From: Bog-950 sp044225825
GTDB taxonomy: Bacteria > Bacteroidota > Bacteroidia > Chitinophagales > LD1
Assembly: GCA_044225825.1 (NCBI GenBank)
Contig: JBGAIB010000002.1
Coordinates: 496,001 to 560,000 of the forward strand
Length of the DNA: 64,000 bases
Reading direction: 5' to 3'
Each line of letters starts with the position of its first letter. Position 1 is the first letter of the stretch. The position numbers were made by a program, and so were the translations under genes. The notes under the pieces are model-generated. The model was not told the DNA's origin, ran no database searches, and was given only the letters and a program-made list of their open reading frames with translations. This document shows, in pieces, positions 27,272 to 35,863 of this stretch.

Positions 27272-28300
27272 ATGAGAAAGATTTACGCAATGCTTATCGC
27301 CTGTTTGCTAACCGGCTCGGTTATTGGTCAGGATGTTCACTTCTCGCAGTATTATGCAGCCCCCCTAACCTTAAACCCCGCACTTACCGCCAATATCAAT
27401 GGCGTATTCCGTGTAGCAGCAAATTACCGCAACCAGTGGTTCACTATTCCGGTGTTAAATTCAGTAGCACCTTACCAAACTTACCAGGTATCGTTTGATA
27501 TGCCTATTCTGCGCGAAAAACTGGGTAACGATGGCTTTGGTTTTGGCGGCGTGTTTTATGGCGATAGAGCGGGTGACGGTGCTTTAACAACCTATTCAGG
27601 CTTAGTTTCGGTGGCCTATCACAAAGCCGTAGATCGCTATGGCCGTGGACGCTTATCATTGGGCTTACAGGCTGGCGTAGTATCTAAGCGCGTAAACATT
27701 AATAACCTGGTATTCGAAAGTCAGTTGGATAATTTTGGCTGGAACACCAGCTTGCCAAACGGCGAGAGCAGCTACCAGAACAAGCCTATCATTTACCCCG
27801 ATGTAAACATCGGAGCTTTATGGGCCCATGCCCCCGGCGACCGCTGGCGCTACTACCTGGGCTTTGCGATGAACCACCTGTCACGCCCTAAGGAATCGTT
27901 TTTACAGGATGAGAACAATCGCCTCAACTATCGCTTTAACGTGAACGCAGGTGCCGAGTTCTTCCTCAATAGCGATTACTCTTTCAGTCTCTCCCCTACC
28001 TTTTTATTTATGCTGCAAAGCAACGCCCAGCAGTATAATTTCGGTTTAGGCCTTAATTACTATATCAACGATGATGTAGCCATCTTCGGTGGTGGTTTAT
28101 ACCGGGTAAAGGATGCGGTAATTCTGAATGCAGGTGTCGAATTCTTTAATACCCGCATCGGATTAAGCTACGACGTAAACCACAGCAGCTTAAAAGCCGC
28201 TTCACGCGCACAGGGCGCACTTGAAGTGTCAGCCATATATATCTTCCGCAAGGAGCGCCCTTCTTCTATCCAATACGAAAAATATTGCCCCAATTTCTAA
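27272..28300 (+). CDS. PorP/SprF family type IX secretion outer membrane protein
   Basis: A 342-residue outer membrane protein with a signal peptide (MRKIYAMLIACLLTGSVIGQ). The mature start DVHFSQYYAAPLTLNPALTA is the hallmark of PorP/SprF, and alternating beta-strand sequence continues to the end (NQWFTIP, GVFYGDRAGDGALTTYSGLVSVAYHK, FNVNAGAEFFLN, GLSYDVNHSSL). Members associate with T9SS and are needed for secretion or anchoring of type-B-sorted adhesins such as SprB. The SprB-like gene 140 bp downstream, in the same direction, is its likely client. An intrinsic terminator separates them, so they may be expressed independently or by read-through. Confidence 0.93.
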   Translation: MRKIYAMLIACLLTGSVIGQDVHFSQYYAAPLTLNPALTANINGVFRVAANYRNQWFTIPVLNSVAPYQTYQVSFDMPILREKLGNDGFGFGGVFYGDRAGDGALTTYSGLVSVAYHKAVDRYGRGRLSLGLQAGVVSKRVNINNLVFESQLDNFGWNTSLPNGESSYQNKPIIYPDVNIGALWAHAPGDRWRYYLGFAMNHLSRPKESFLQDENNRLNYRFNVNAGAEFFLNSDYSFSLSPTFLFMLQSNAQQYNFGLGLNYYINDDVAIFGGGLYRVKDAVILNAGVEFFNTRIGLSYDVNHSSLKAASRAQGALEVSAIYIFRKERPSSIQYEKYCPNF

Positions 28301-28334
28301 ACATCATTGAGGAATTGAACAATCAACATATAAT

Positions 28335-28364
28335 AAGCACTTTACAAACGGAGTGCTTTTTTTT
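28335..28364 (+). terminator. Intrinsic terminator after the PorP/SprF gene
   Basis: AAGCACT (28335-28341) pairs with AGTGCTT (28352-28358) around a 10-base loop and is followed by a T run to 28364. It is 34 bp after the stop at 28300. Confidence 0.75.
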
Positions 28365-28439
28365 ATTCGTTCGCAACCAACGAAATGGCTCTGAAAGCCA
28401 TCATACTATATTATAGAAAAATTGAACCCCCACGTGCCG

Positions 28440-31400
28440 ATGAAAAAGCTTTACGCCCGAATTGCCGGAGCAGTTTTGCTAATGCTATTAAATGCTGCGT
28501 ATAGTACCAGCTATGCGCAACCAGGTTGCCCCGACGTAAATGCAGGTCCTGATATCAACCTGCCCTGCAGCCAACCCTGCACTACACTAAGTGCCACCTA
28601 TTTTCAAACTGGTAATACTTCTAATTATACCGTTGGTCAAATTCCATATACTCCCTTTCCTTATACTGGCGGTACTGCGGTACTCGTAAATATTGATGAC
28701 ACCTGGAGTAGCGCCATTCCGCTGCCATTTACATTTTGTTTTTTCGGTCAGGCTTACAACCAGTTTTTTATCGGCAGTAACGGCTTAATCTCGTTTGACA
28801 ATACCATTACCGGAGGCAGCTATTGCAACTGGAATACAACAGCCAGTGGAACCCTCCCTACCACCAACATGTATACCAACAGTATCATGGGCCCTTACCA
28901 CGATGTGGACCCTTCGCTGGGTGGCTATATTAACTATCAGGTTATCGGCGGACCGCCCTGCCGCACCTTTGTTATCAGCTTTCAAAACATCCCGATGTTT
29001 AACAGCGATGACTTTACCTCTAACTGTTCTTCAACAAACCCGCAAACGCAACAAATAGTTCTATACGAAACAACCAACGTAATAGAGGTTTACATACAGA
29101 ATAAAGAAGCCTGCACCGACTGGAACGATGGCCTTGCTACTTTAGGTATCCAGGATGCCAGTGGCACTACAGCTGTGGTAGCTCCAGGGCGCAACAACAG
29201 CGTATGGGATGCCACCAACGAAGGTTGGCGTTTTACGCCCAGCGGTCCCTCTATTGTAAATATCGACTGGTTATATAATGGTGGTGTAATAGGAAGTGGT
29301 CCAAGTGTGCAGATCTGCCCAACTACCTACGGACTTTATACCGCGCAGGCAACGTATACCCCATGCGCAGGGGGCACGCCGGTAGTAGTTACGGATGATG
29401 TTTTTGTTGGTACTCTAAGCCTGGGTGTTACCATCGATTCAGCACTCAATGTTTGTCCCGGTGCCACCACCGGCGAAGCCTGGGCTACCATAAATACTAC
29501 CAGCGCGGTGTTGTCCTATGGCTGGAGTCCCGGTCCTGCAAACACTACGCATTTAACGAATGCTGCTCCGGGGCAGTATATCTTTTCGGTAACTATTGCT
29601 GGCTGTACCCGCAGCGATACCGTGAATATAACCACAAGCCCCGCACCTTCGGTAATTGTAAACGACTCTACCTTTTTTACCTGTAACCCACCGGGTAACG
29701 CGGGTGTGTTAGGGGCTTACCCTTCGGGCGGTGGAGGGGCTCCCTACGATTACAGTTGGAGTAATGGTCAAACCAATCAATATGCAACCGGCCTGACGGC
29801 GGGTAATTATACGGTCACAGTTACGGATGTGGGCGGCTGTACGGCCTCCGACGTCGGGCAATTGATTTACCAATCTGCCACACCAACTATTTCGCCCCCG
29901 GTTATTGCCAACGTCAGTTGCAACGGCGGCAGCGATGGCAGTATAGCAATAAGTGTGTCCGGGGCAACCCAACCGATTTCGTATACCTGGTCGCCGGCGA
30001 ACGCAAATAACGATACCATTAGCGGATTAACAGCCGGGCCTTATGCGGTTACAGCTACTGACGCTAACGGCTGTTCGGCTACGGCAACTATGACGGTAAC
30101 ACAACCAACGGTATTAACTTTAAACGCACCGGTTATTACCAGTGCTACTTGTGCTGCAGGTGGTACCATCACCGCCTCGGCCGCCGGTGGTACTGCTGGC
30201 TATACTTACAGTTGGAGCAATGGCAGCAGCGGTGCATCTATCAATAACCTGGCCGCCGGACCTTATGATTTAACCGTAACCGATAATAAAGGTTGTAGCA
30301 TTACGGCTACTTACACGGTTCCTGCAGGAGCCAATGCGGTAGTATTTGGTGCGCCAACCATTACCGACGTGGCCTGTAACGGAGCCAATACCGGTGCTAT
30401 TACCATTAGTGTAAGCGGCGGAACCGGTGCTATTGGTGTTTCCTGGAATGGTGGGCAAACAACTACTACCATTAATGGTTTGGTGGCAGGCACGTACACA
30501 GTAACGGCTACCGATGCTACCTCCTGTACAGCTTCTGCCAGCTATGTGGTGAACGAACCTCCGGCTTTAAGTTTTGCTGCACCGGTAATAACAAATGCTA
30601 CCTGTATCAGTGGGGGTAGCATAACAGCCAGTGCAAGTGGTGGCAACGGAACAATTACTTACGGATGGAGCAATGGCGGCAGCGGTGCTGCGCTCACTAA
30701 TATAAGTGCAGGGCCGTACACCGTTACGGCAACTGATCAAAACGGATGTTCTATTTCAGCTACCTATAATGTCGGTGCGGCTCCTAATGCGGTAATAATA
30801 AGTAACCCGGTAATTACACCGGTTAGTTGTAACGGAGGCAATAATGGTGCAATTACGATCACCACGTCAGGTGGTAGCGGTCCGTTGTCCGTAAGTTGGA
30901 GCACCGGTACAACAGGCACAAATACAATTAACGGGTTAACCGCAGCAACGTATGGCGTTACTGTAAACGACCCCACCGGTTGTTCGGCCTCTTCTGCCTT
31001 TGTGGTTAGCGAACCCACGGCGCTGATTATAAATCCGGCAACGATTGCCAACGCAGGATGCGGTGTAAATGATGGTTCTATAACTGGAAATGCCACAGGC
31101 GGCACTCCGATTTATACCTACAACTGGACTCAGCAGAGCAATAGCCAAACCTATACCGGCCAAACCATCAGCAACCTCGGCCCCGATACTTATGTATTGA
31201 CTGTTACCGATCAAAATAGCTGTACCGCCACCGCTACTTATTCGGTTGCACAACCTACACCGTTAACATTTAGCCAAAGCTCAACCAATGTAACCTGCTT
31301 CGGTGGTACAGATGGTACTGCGGCTATTACCATACTTACCGGTAACGGTGGTTACCAATATAACTGGAACGGCAACGGCCCTACCGCCAACAACACTTTA

Positions 31401-33656
31401 AATGGATTGGGAGCGGGTACGGTAAACGTAACAGTAACCGATGCGGCCTGTAGCGGCACCGCTACATTTAGTATTACAGAACCACCACAAGTGGTAATTA
31501 CCCAAAACAGCCTTACCAATGTAAATTGTTTCGGTGGAACGGATGGTGCCATTGATATCAGTGCTTCAGGCGGTACCGGCACTATTACCCTTGCCTGGAG
31601 CAACGGGCCAACTACCCCAATTAACAACAACCTTACTGCTGGTAACTATACCCTTGTAGCCACCGACCAAAGCGGCTGCACGGCTTCTGCTACCTATACC
31701 ATTACCGAACCTGCCCAATTGGTAATAGACCCGGTAGTGCAGGTAAATGCCACCTGCGGACTAAACAATGGTTCACTTACAGGCAATGCATCAGGGGGCA
31801 CACCGGCCTATACCTATACATGGGGCGTGCAGTCTACCTCAGCTGTATTGTTTGGTCAAAATATTAATGGCCTGGCACCTGATACATATGGGTTGCTTGT
31901 AACCGATCAACACAACTGCACGGCAACGGCCAGTTATGTAATTACACAATCGCCTGCAATAACACTCAGTCAGTCATCGCAAAACGTTAGTTGTAATGCG
32001 GGCAGTAATGGTTGGGCACAGGTAACAATGTTAACAGGCACGGCTCCATATGGCTATAACTGGAATGGATCAGGCGTAACAACCAATGACACCTTGTTTA
32101 ACCTCTCAGCCGGCAACGTAAATGTAACAGTTACGGACTTAGCGGGTTGCAGTGCTACGGCAACCTTTATCATATCGGAGCCATCTAAACTTGTTATTAA
32201 TCAGCTTACGCAAACCAACGTATCCTGCTCAGGTGGCAGCGATGGAACTGTAAGCGTAGTAGCCAATGGCGGCACTCCGGGTGCCGGCTATATCTATAGT
32301 TGGAGTAACGGCAGTAGTAGTGCATCCGTTAGCAATTTGCCTACCGGCCCTATTTCCGTTACCGCAACCGATGCAAATGGTTGTCAGGCTGTGGAAACTT
32401 ATACCATTACCGAGCCCACTGCTGTAACTGTATCAGCCACGGCTACCGATGCGCTTTGTTATCAGGCACCTAACGGCACGGCTACTGCCACGGTAAATGG
32501 CGGAACACCTCCCTATCAGTTTTTGTGGAGTGATGGACAGACAACGGAAACCGCCGTTGGATTAACAGCTAACTACTACGCTATTACTGTGCAGGATAAC
32601 AATGGCTGTAGTGCCACCTCCGGTGCTACCGTTGGTGAGCCATCTTCGATAGTGATAACCTATGTGGCTACAGCCGTAAAATGTGTAGGCGATGAAAATG
32701 GTACCTTAACTATTTATGTAACTGGTGGCACACCACCTTATAACTACTCGGCAACACAAGATGGAGTAAATTTTGTAAGTACTACCGATGGTGTGATTAT
32801 TGGCCTGGCTCCGGGAGATTATACGGTTATAGTTTCCGACAATAATGGTTGCACTAAAACAATACCTGCCACTGTACCCGATGCAACACCGGATGCCTTT
32901 TTAACAAGCACCGATTCAACATCCTGCTATGGGCCCGATTATAACGATGGCCGCGCTCATATAATAGCTACTTCTGTACAGAACGGACCTTACCAGTTTA
33001 GTATGGATGGAGGTCCTGTCCAATACTCCGGCGACTTCTATGATCTTTCTGCGGGTGCGCATGTAATTACTGCTTATAGTTATAATGGCTGTGTTAGCCA
33101 GATACCCGTGCAGGTATTGCAACCACTGCCAATCATTGTAGATGTGGTGCCCGACACCCTCTACCTGCCGTTAGGAGAAGGTGGGCAAGTGCAGGTAACT
33201 TACCTGAACGCTAACAATGTACATTATAGCTGGACTCCTTCATTGGGCTTAAGTTGTATTGATTGTCCTAACCCGTCAGTTACGGTGTATCAACAAGGCG
33301 ATTACCTGGTGACGGTAAGCATGCAGAATGGAACTTCCACCTGCTTTGGCACCGCAACACTTCATGTAGACATATTGCCTCAGGAGCCGGTCTTTATACC
33401 GAACACCTTCAGCCCCAACGGTGATGGCAACAACGATATTTTCCTTGTATATGGACAGGATATCAGAACTGTAGACTTAAAGGTGTTTAATCGCTGGGGT
33501 GAACTGGTGTTTGAAAGCGATAACCAGTTTAATGGTTGGGATGGAACGTATAAGAGCGTGTTACAAAACCCCGCAGTATTTACCTATGTAGCCAATATTA
33601 CTTTCCTTAATAACAAGAAAATACAGAAGAAGGGTAGTATTACCCTGTTGCACTAG
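28440..33656 (+). CDS. SprB-like giant adhesin with T9SS type B sorting domain
   Basis: The product is 1738 residues from ATG 28440, which gives the signal peptide MKKLYARIAGAVLLMLLNAAYSTSYAQ. Residues 30-280 form an N-terminal domain with a NIDO-like look (PLPFTFCFFGQAYNQFFIGSNG, then YHDVDPSLGGYINY). About fourteen SprB-type repeats of 75-80 residues follow (NVSCNGGSDGSI..., YTWS, GLTAGPYAVTATDANGCS). The last 90 residues are the gliding C-terminal domain (FIPNTFSPNGDGNNDIF, FNRWGELVFE, GSITLLH). In Flavobacterium, SprB is a mobile surface adhesin used in gliding, and SprF is needed for its export; here the PorP/SprF gene lies directly upstream. The C-terminal 300 residues are almost identical to those of the protein at 263-6166. 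A strong terminator follows. Confidence 0.92.
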   Translation: MKKLYARIAGAVLLMLLNAAYSTSYAQPGCPDVNAGPDINLPCSQPCTTLSATYFQTGNTSNYTVGQIPYTPFPYTGGTAVLVNIDDTWSSAIPLPFTFCFFGQAYNQFFIGSNGLISFDNTITGGSYCNWNTTASGTLPTTNMYTNSIMGPYHDVDPSLGGYINYQVIGGPPCRTFVISFQNIPMFNSDDFTSNCSSTNPQTQQIVLYETTNVIEVYIQNKEACTDWNDGLATLGIQDASGTTAVVAPGRNNSVWDATNEGWRFTPSGPSIVNIDWLYNGGVIGSGPSVQICPTTYGLYTAQATYTPCAGGTPVVVTDDVFVGTLSLGVTIDSALNVCPGATTGEAWATINTTSAVLSYGWSPGPANTTHLTNAAPGQYIFSVTIAGCTRSDTVNITTSPAPSVIVNDSTFFTCNPPGNAGVLGAYPSGGGGAPYDYSWSNGQTNQYATGLTAGNYTVTVTDVGGCTASDVGQLIYQSATPTISPPVIANVSCNGGSDGSIAISVSGATQPISYTWSPANANNDTISGLTAGPYAVTATDANGCSATATMTVTQPTVLTLNAPVITSATCAAGGTITASAAGGTAGYTYSWSNGSSGASINNLAAGPYDLTVTDNKGCSITATYTVPAGANAVVFGAPTITDVACNGANTGAITISVSGGTGAIGVSWNGGQTTTTINGLVAGTYTVTATDATSCTASASYVVNEPPALSFAAPVITNATCISGGSITASASGGNGTITYGWSNGGSGAALTNISAGPYTVTATDQNGCSISATYNVGAAPNAVIISNPVITPVSCNGGNNGAITITTSGGSGPLSVSWSTGTTGTNTINGLTAATYGVTVNDPTGCSASSAFVVSEPTALIINPATIANAGCGVNDGSITGNATGGTPIYTYNWTQQSNSQTYTGQTISNLGPDTYVLTVTDQNSCTATATYSVAQPTPLTFSQSSTNVTCFGGTDGTAAITILTGNGGYQYNWNGNGPTANNTLNGLGAGTVNVTVTDAACSGTATFSITEPPQVVITQNSLTNVNCFGGTDGAIDISASGGTGTITLAWSNGPTTPINNNLTAGNYTLVATDQSGCTASATYTITEPAQLVIDPVVQVNATCGLNNGSLTGNASGGTPAYTYTWGVQSTSAVLFGQNINGLAPDTYGLLVTDQHNCTATASYVITQSPAITLSQSSQNVSCNAGSNGWAQVTMLTGTAPYGYNWNGSGVTTNDTLFNLSAGNVNVTVTDLAGCSATATFIISEPSKLVINQLTQTNVSCSGGSDGTVSVVANGGTPGAGYIYSWSNGSSSASVSNLPTGPISVTATDANGCQAVETYTITEPTAVTVSATATDALCYQAPNGTATATVNGGTPPYQFLWSDGQTTETAVGLTANYYAITVQDNNGCSATSGATVGEPSSIVITYVATAVKCVGDENGTLTIYVTGGTPPYNYSATQDGVNFVSTTDGVIIGLAPGDYTVIVSDNNGCTKTIPATVPDATPDAFLTSTDSTSCYGPDYNDGRAHIIATSVQNGPYQFSMDGGPVQYSGDFYDLSAGAHVITAYSYNGCVSQIPVQVLQPLPIIVDVVPDTLYLPLGEGGQVQVTYLNANNVHYSWTPSLGLSCIDCPNPSVTVYQQGDYLVTVSMQNGTSTCFGTATLHVDILPQEPVFIPNTFSPNGDGNNDIFLVYGQDIRTVDLKVFNRWGELVFESDNQFNGWDGTYKSVLQNPAVFTYVANITFLNNKKIQKKGSITLLH

Positions 33657-33675
33657 TTGTGTGTTTAAAGCCGTT

Positions 33676-33718
33676 ACATGCCGCAGCTTGGATCATCAGG
33701 CTGCGGCATGTGTTTTTT
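33676..33718 (+). terminator. Intrinsic terminator after the SprB-like gene
   Basis: ACATGCCGCAGC (33676-33687) and GCTGCGGCATGT (33700-33711) form a perfect 12-bp stem followed by GTTTTTT. It is 20 bp after the stop at 33656. Confidence 0.92.
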
Positions 33719-33782
33719 AATGAAGATGATTTCACTCCCCACTATTTATGGCTATCTTGTCATGTAATTAAAACTCAGCATT

Positions 33783-34193
33783 ATGAAAAGAACAGCAAAG
33801 GCTATATGGAACGGAACGGGCAAAGAAGGCACCGGAAATTTAAGTACTCAAAGCGGTGTGTTAAACAAAGCTCAGTATTCATTTAAAACAAGGTTTGCAG
33901 ATGGAATAGGAACCAACCCGGAAGAGTTGATGGCAGCGGCGCATGCCGGTTGTTTTACCATGAAGTTGAGTTTTGTGTTGGGCGCTGCCGGCTTTACACC
34001 TGAAGAATTACAAACCGAATGTGCTATTGATTTAACCGACGGGGTAATAGGTAGTTCGCATTTGAGTGTTAAGGGTAAAGTGCCGGGCATTACAAACGAG
34101 AAGTTTCAGGAGTGCGTGGCAGATGCAAAAGCTAATTGCCCCGTAAGCAAAGCGTATAACATGGAGATTACCGCCGACGCAATACTAGTTTAG
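33783..34193 (+). CDS. OsmC-family peroxiredoxin
   Basis: A 136-residue protein of the OsmC type, which reduces organic hydroperoxides in the cytosol. The two catalytic cysteines are in the expected contexts: Cys57 in AAAHAGCFTM and Cys119 in AKANCPVSKA. The segment RFADGIGTNPEELMAAAHA is diagnostic of OsmC over the Ohr branch. Two further cysteines are Cys80 and Cys111. It stands alone, between the terminator of the adhesin gene and the promoter of the repeat-protein genes. Confidence 0.92.
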   Translation: MKRTAKAIWNGTGKEGTGNLSTQSGVLNKAQYSFKTRFADGIGTNPEELMAAAHAGCFTMKLSFVLGAAGFTPEELQTECAIDLTDGVIGSSHLSVKGKVPGITNEKFQECVADAKANCPVSKAYNMEITADAILV

Positions 34194-34254
34194 GGTATAT
34201 AACAGCTGCTTCATATAATGAGGTAAGTCAGCCTGGCGGGGGTATACAATGTTG

Positions 34255-34262
34255 TACCTTTG
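34255..34262 (+). promoter_or_regulatory. Bacteroidota -7 element TACCTTTG
   Basis: TACCTTTG fits TAnnTTTG and lies 19 bp before the chosen ATG at 34282. This short leader supports that start over the upstream in-frame ATG at 34249, which would precede the promoter. Confidence 0.6.
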
Positions 34263-34281
34263 TTATATATATCCCTGTTAC

Positions 34282-35820
34282 ATGAATAAGCTGCTACCTC
34301 GGGTTTTGTTTTTATGTTTTAGTGTAGGTGTAATTACGGCATACGCACAGTCTGCATCACAAACTAATCAAACAGACGCGTTGCAACAGCGCGTTATCGG
34401 TTATAGATGGAATCAATTTACATCCGGTGCCTGGCAACTAACCGATTCGGGCACATTCACTTATTCGGGCAACAGAGGGGGTGCCGTTTTATACAACGAT
34501 AAGTTCGATGTGCAACTAACGTATCAGCTAAACGGTTCAACGGTTGAACCCTTGCGTCGCAATACCATTACCCGTAATGGCAGCGGATGGAACTCAGAGT
34601 TTGTTTCTGAAGATTGGAGTTCAGGTTCCTATACCAATGCCAGCCGAACCTTATATACCTATGATACAAAAGGAAATAAGTTATCGGCTACAGACCAGTT
34701 ATGGAGTGCCGGCTTGTGGGTAAACTCCTTTAAAGTTAATTACACGTACGACACAGCGAATTATGTACTTAGCGAAACCCGCTATGCCTGGGACGGAGGC
34801 GCTTGGTCGGGTTCAGAAAAATATGATTACACGTATGATGCTGTTCATAATAAGTTAACGGAACACAAACAGGCGTGGAACTCGGGCGCGTGGCAGGAGA
34901 GCTACAAGAAAATCTATTACTACACACCATGGAATACCGTGCAGGACTACTATTACCAAACTGCTTCCGGTGGTGTATTGGTATATCTCAATGCTATCGG
35001 TTATTCGTATAATGCAAGTGGCGATAAACTCCAGGAGTTATATAAAAATTGGTCGGGTAGTTCATGGACCAATGTAAGTAAGACTACTTATTCCTACGAC
35101 GCCAATCACCGAGATACGCTTCGGGTTAATTACACCATCAATGGCAACACCTCTACAGCAACCACGCAAACTTCCATTGCCTATTCGGCTACCGGAAAGG
35201 TATTGTCAGAAACCTCCTTTTATTCCAATAATGGCGCATGGGTGTATAGCTCACGTGATTTGTATGCTTACAACGCCAGTGACCTTAGAACGGAAACAAT
35301 CCATCAAACCTACTCCTCCAATAACTGGCTTAATACCACCAGATATTCGTTTACATACGACAGCAATGGCAATGCCGACCAGACTATCTCTCAGCAGTGG
35401 GTTGCAGCTAACTGGGCGAATCAAACTCTCCGCGATTTTGATTACAATGCCTACAACAATCCTGATTACACCATTTTTAAAAACTGGACAAACAATGCCT
35501 GGGTCAACGATAAAGAGTATTACTATTACTACGAAACGTATGGATCAACTGCTATTGTAGAAGCACCCGCATTCATCTTCGATATCTATCCCAATCCAAC
35601 TTCTGACATACTTAATATTGATTATAGCGGTAACACCTCCACTGACTTTAACTTGCGGATAGTCGATATAACAGGAAGAGAGGTTCTCCTCGTTAAATCT
35701 GTTACCAATATTGGCGATAACTACCTACAGTTAAACGTTGCGAACCTGGCAAGCGGTGTGTATATAGTTGAAGTAACAAGGGGTAACACTGCCGGGCGAG
35801 TAAAGTTTAGCAAGCAATAA
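34282..35820 (+). CDS. Secreted Trp/Tyr-rich 29-residue repeat protein with T9SS type A sorting domain
   Basis: The product is 512 residues. The start at 34282 gives a signal peptide (MNKLLPRVLFLCFSVGVITAYAQ). From about residue 30 to 425 the protein consists of repeats with an exact period of 29 residues in their regular part, of the form xxxYxxQxWxSGxWxNxxRxxYxYDxNGx. The pattern recalls YD/RHS-type repeats but is longer and carries the GxW core. The C-terminal 80 residues are a T9SS type A sorting domain (FDIYPNPTSDILNIDY, RIVDITGREV, LASGVYIVEVTRGNTAGRVKFSKQ). It is therefore exported and probably forms an extended beta structure on the surface. A paralogue follows 43 bp downstream. The function is unknown. 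Confidence 0.82.
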   Translation: MNKLLPRVLFLCFSVGVITAYAQSASQTNQTDALQQRVIGYRWNQFTSGAWQLTDSGTFTYSGNRGGAVLYNDKFDVQLTYQLNGSTVEPLRRNTITRNGSGWNSEFVSEDWSSGSYTNASRTLYTYDTKGNKLSATDQLWSAGLWVNSFKVNYTYDTANYVLSETRYAWDGGAWSGSEKYDYTYDAVHNKLTEHKQAWNSGAWQESYKKIYYYTPWNTVQDYYYQTASGGVLVYLNAIGYSYNASGDKLQELYKNWSGSSWTNVSKTTYSYDANHRDTLRVNYTINGNTSTATTQTSIAYSATGKVLSETSFYSNNGAWVYSSRDLYAYNASDLRTETIHQTYSSNNWLNTTRYSFTYDSNGNADQTISQQWVAANWANQTLRDFDYNAYNNPDYTIFKNWTNNAWVNDKEYYYYYETYGSTAIVEAPAFIFDIYPNPTSDILNIDYSGNTSTDFNLRIVDITGREVLLVKSVTNIGDNYLQLNVANLASGVYIVEVTRGNTAGRVKFSKQ

Positions 35821-35863
35821 CCGTTTATAGCAACAGCATTAATTATCAGTTTAAACTAAAGCA

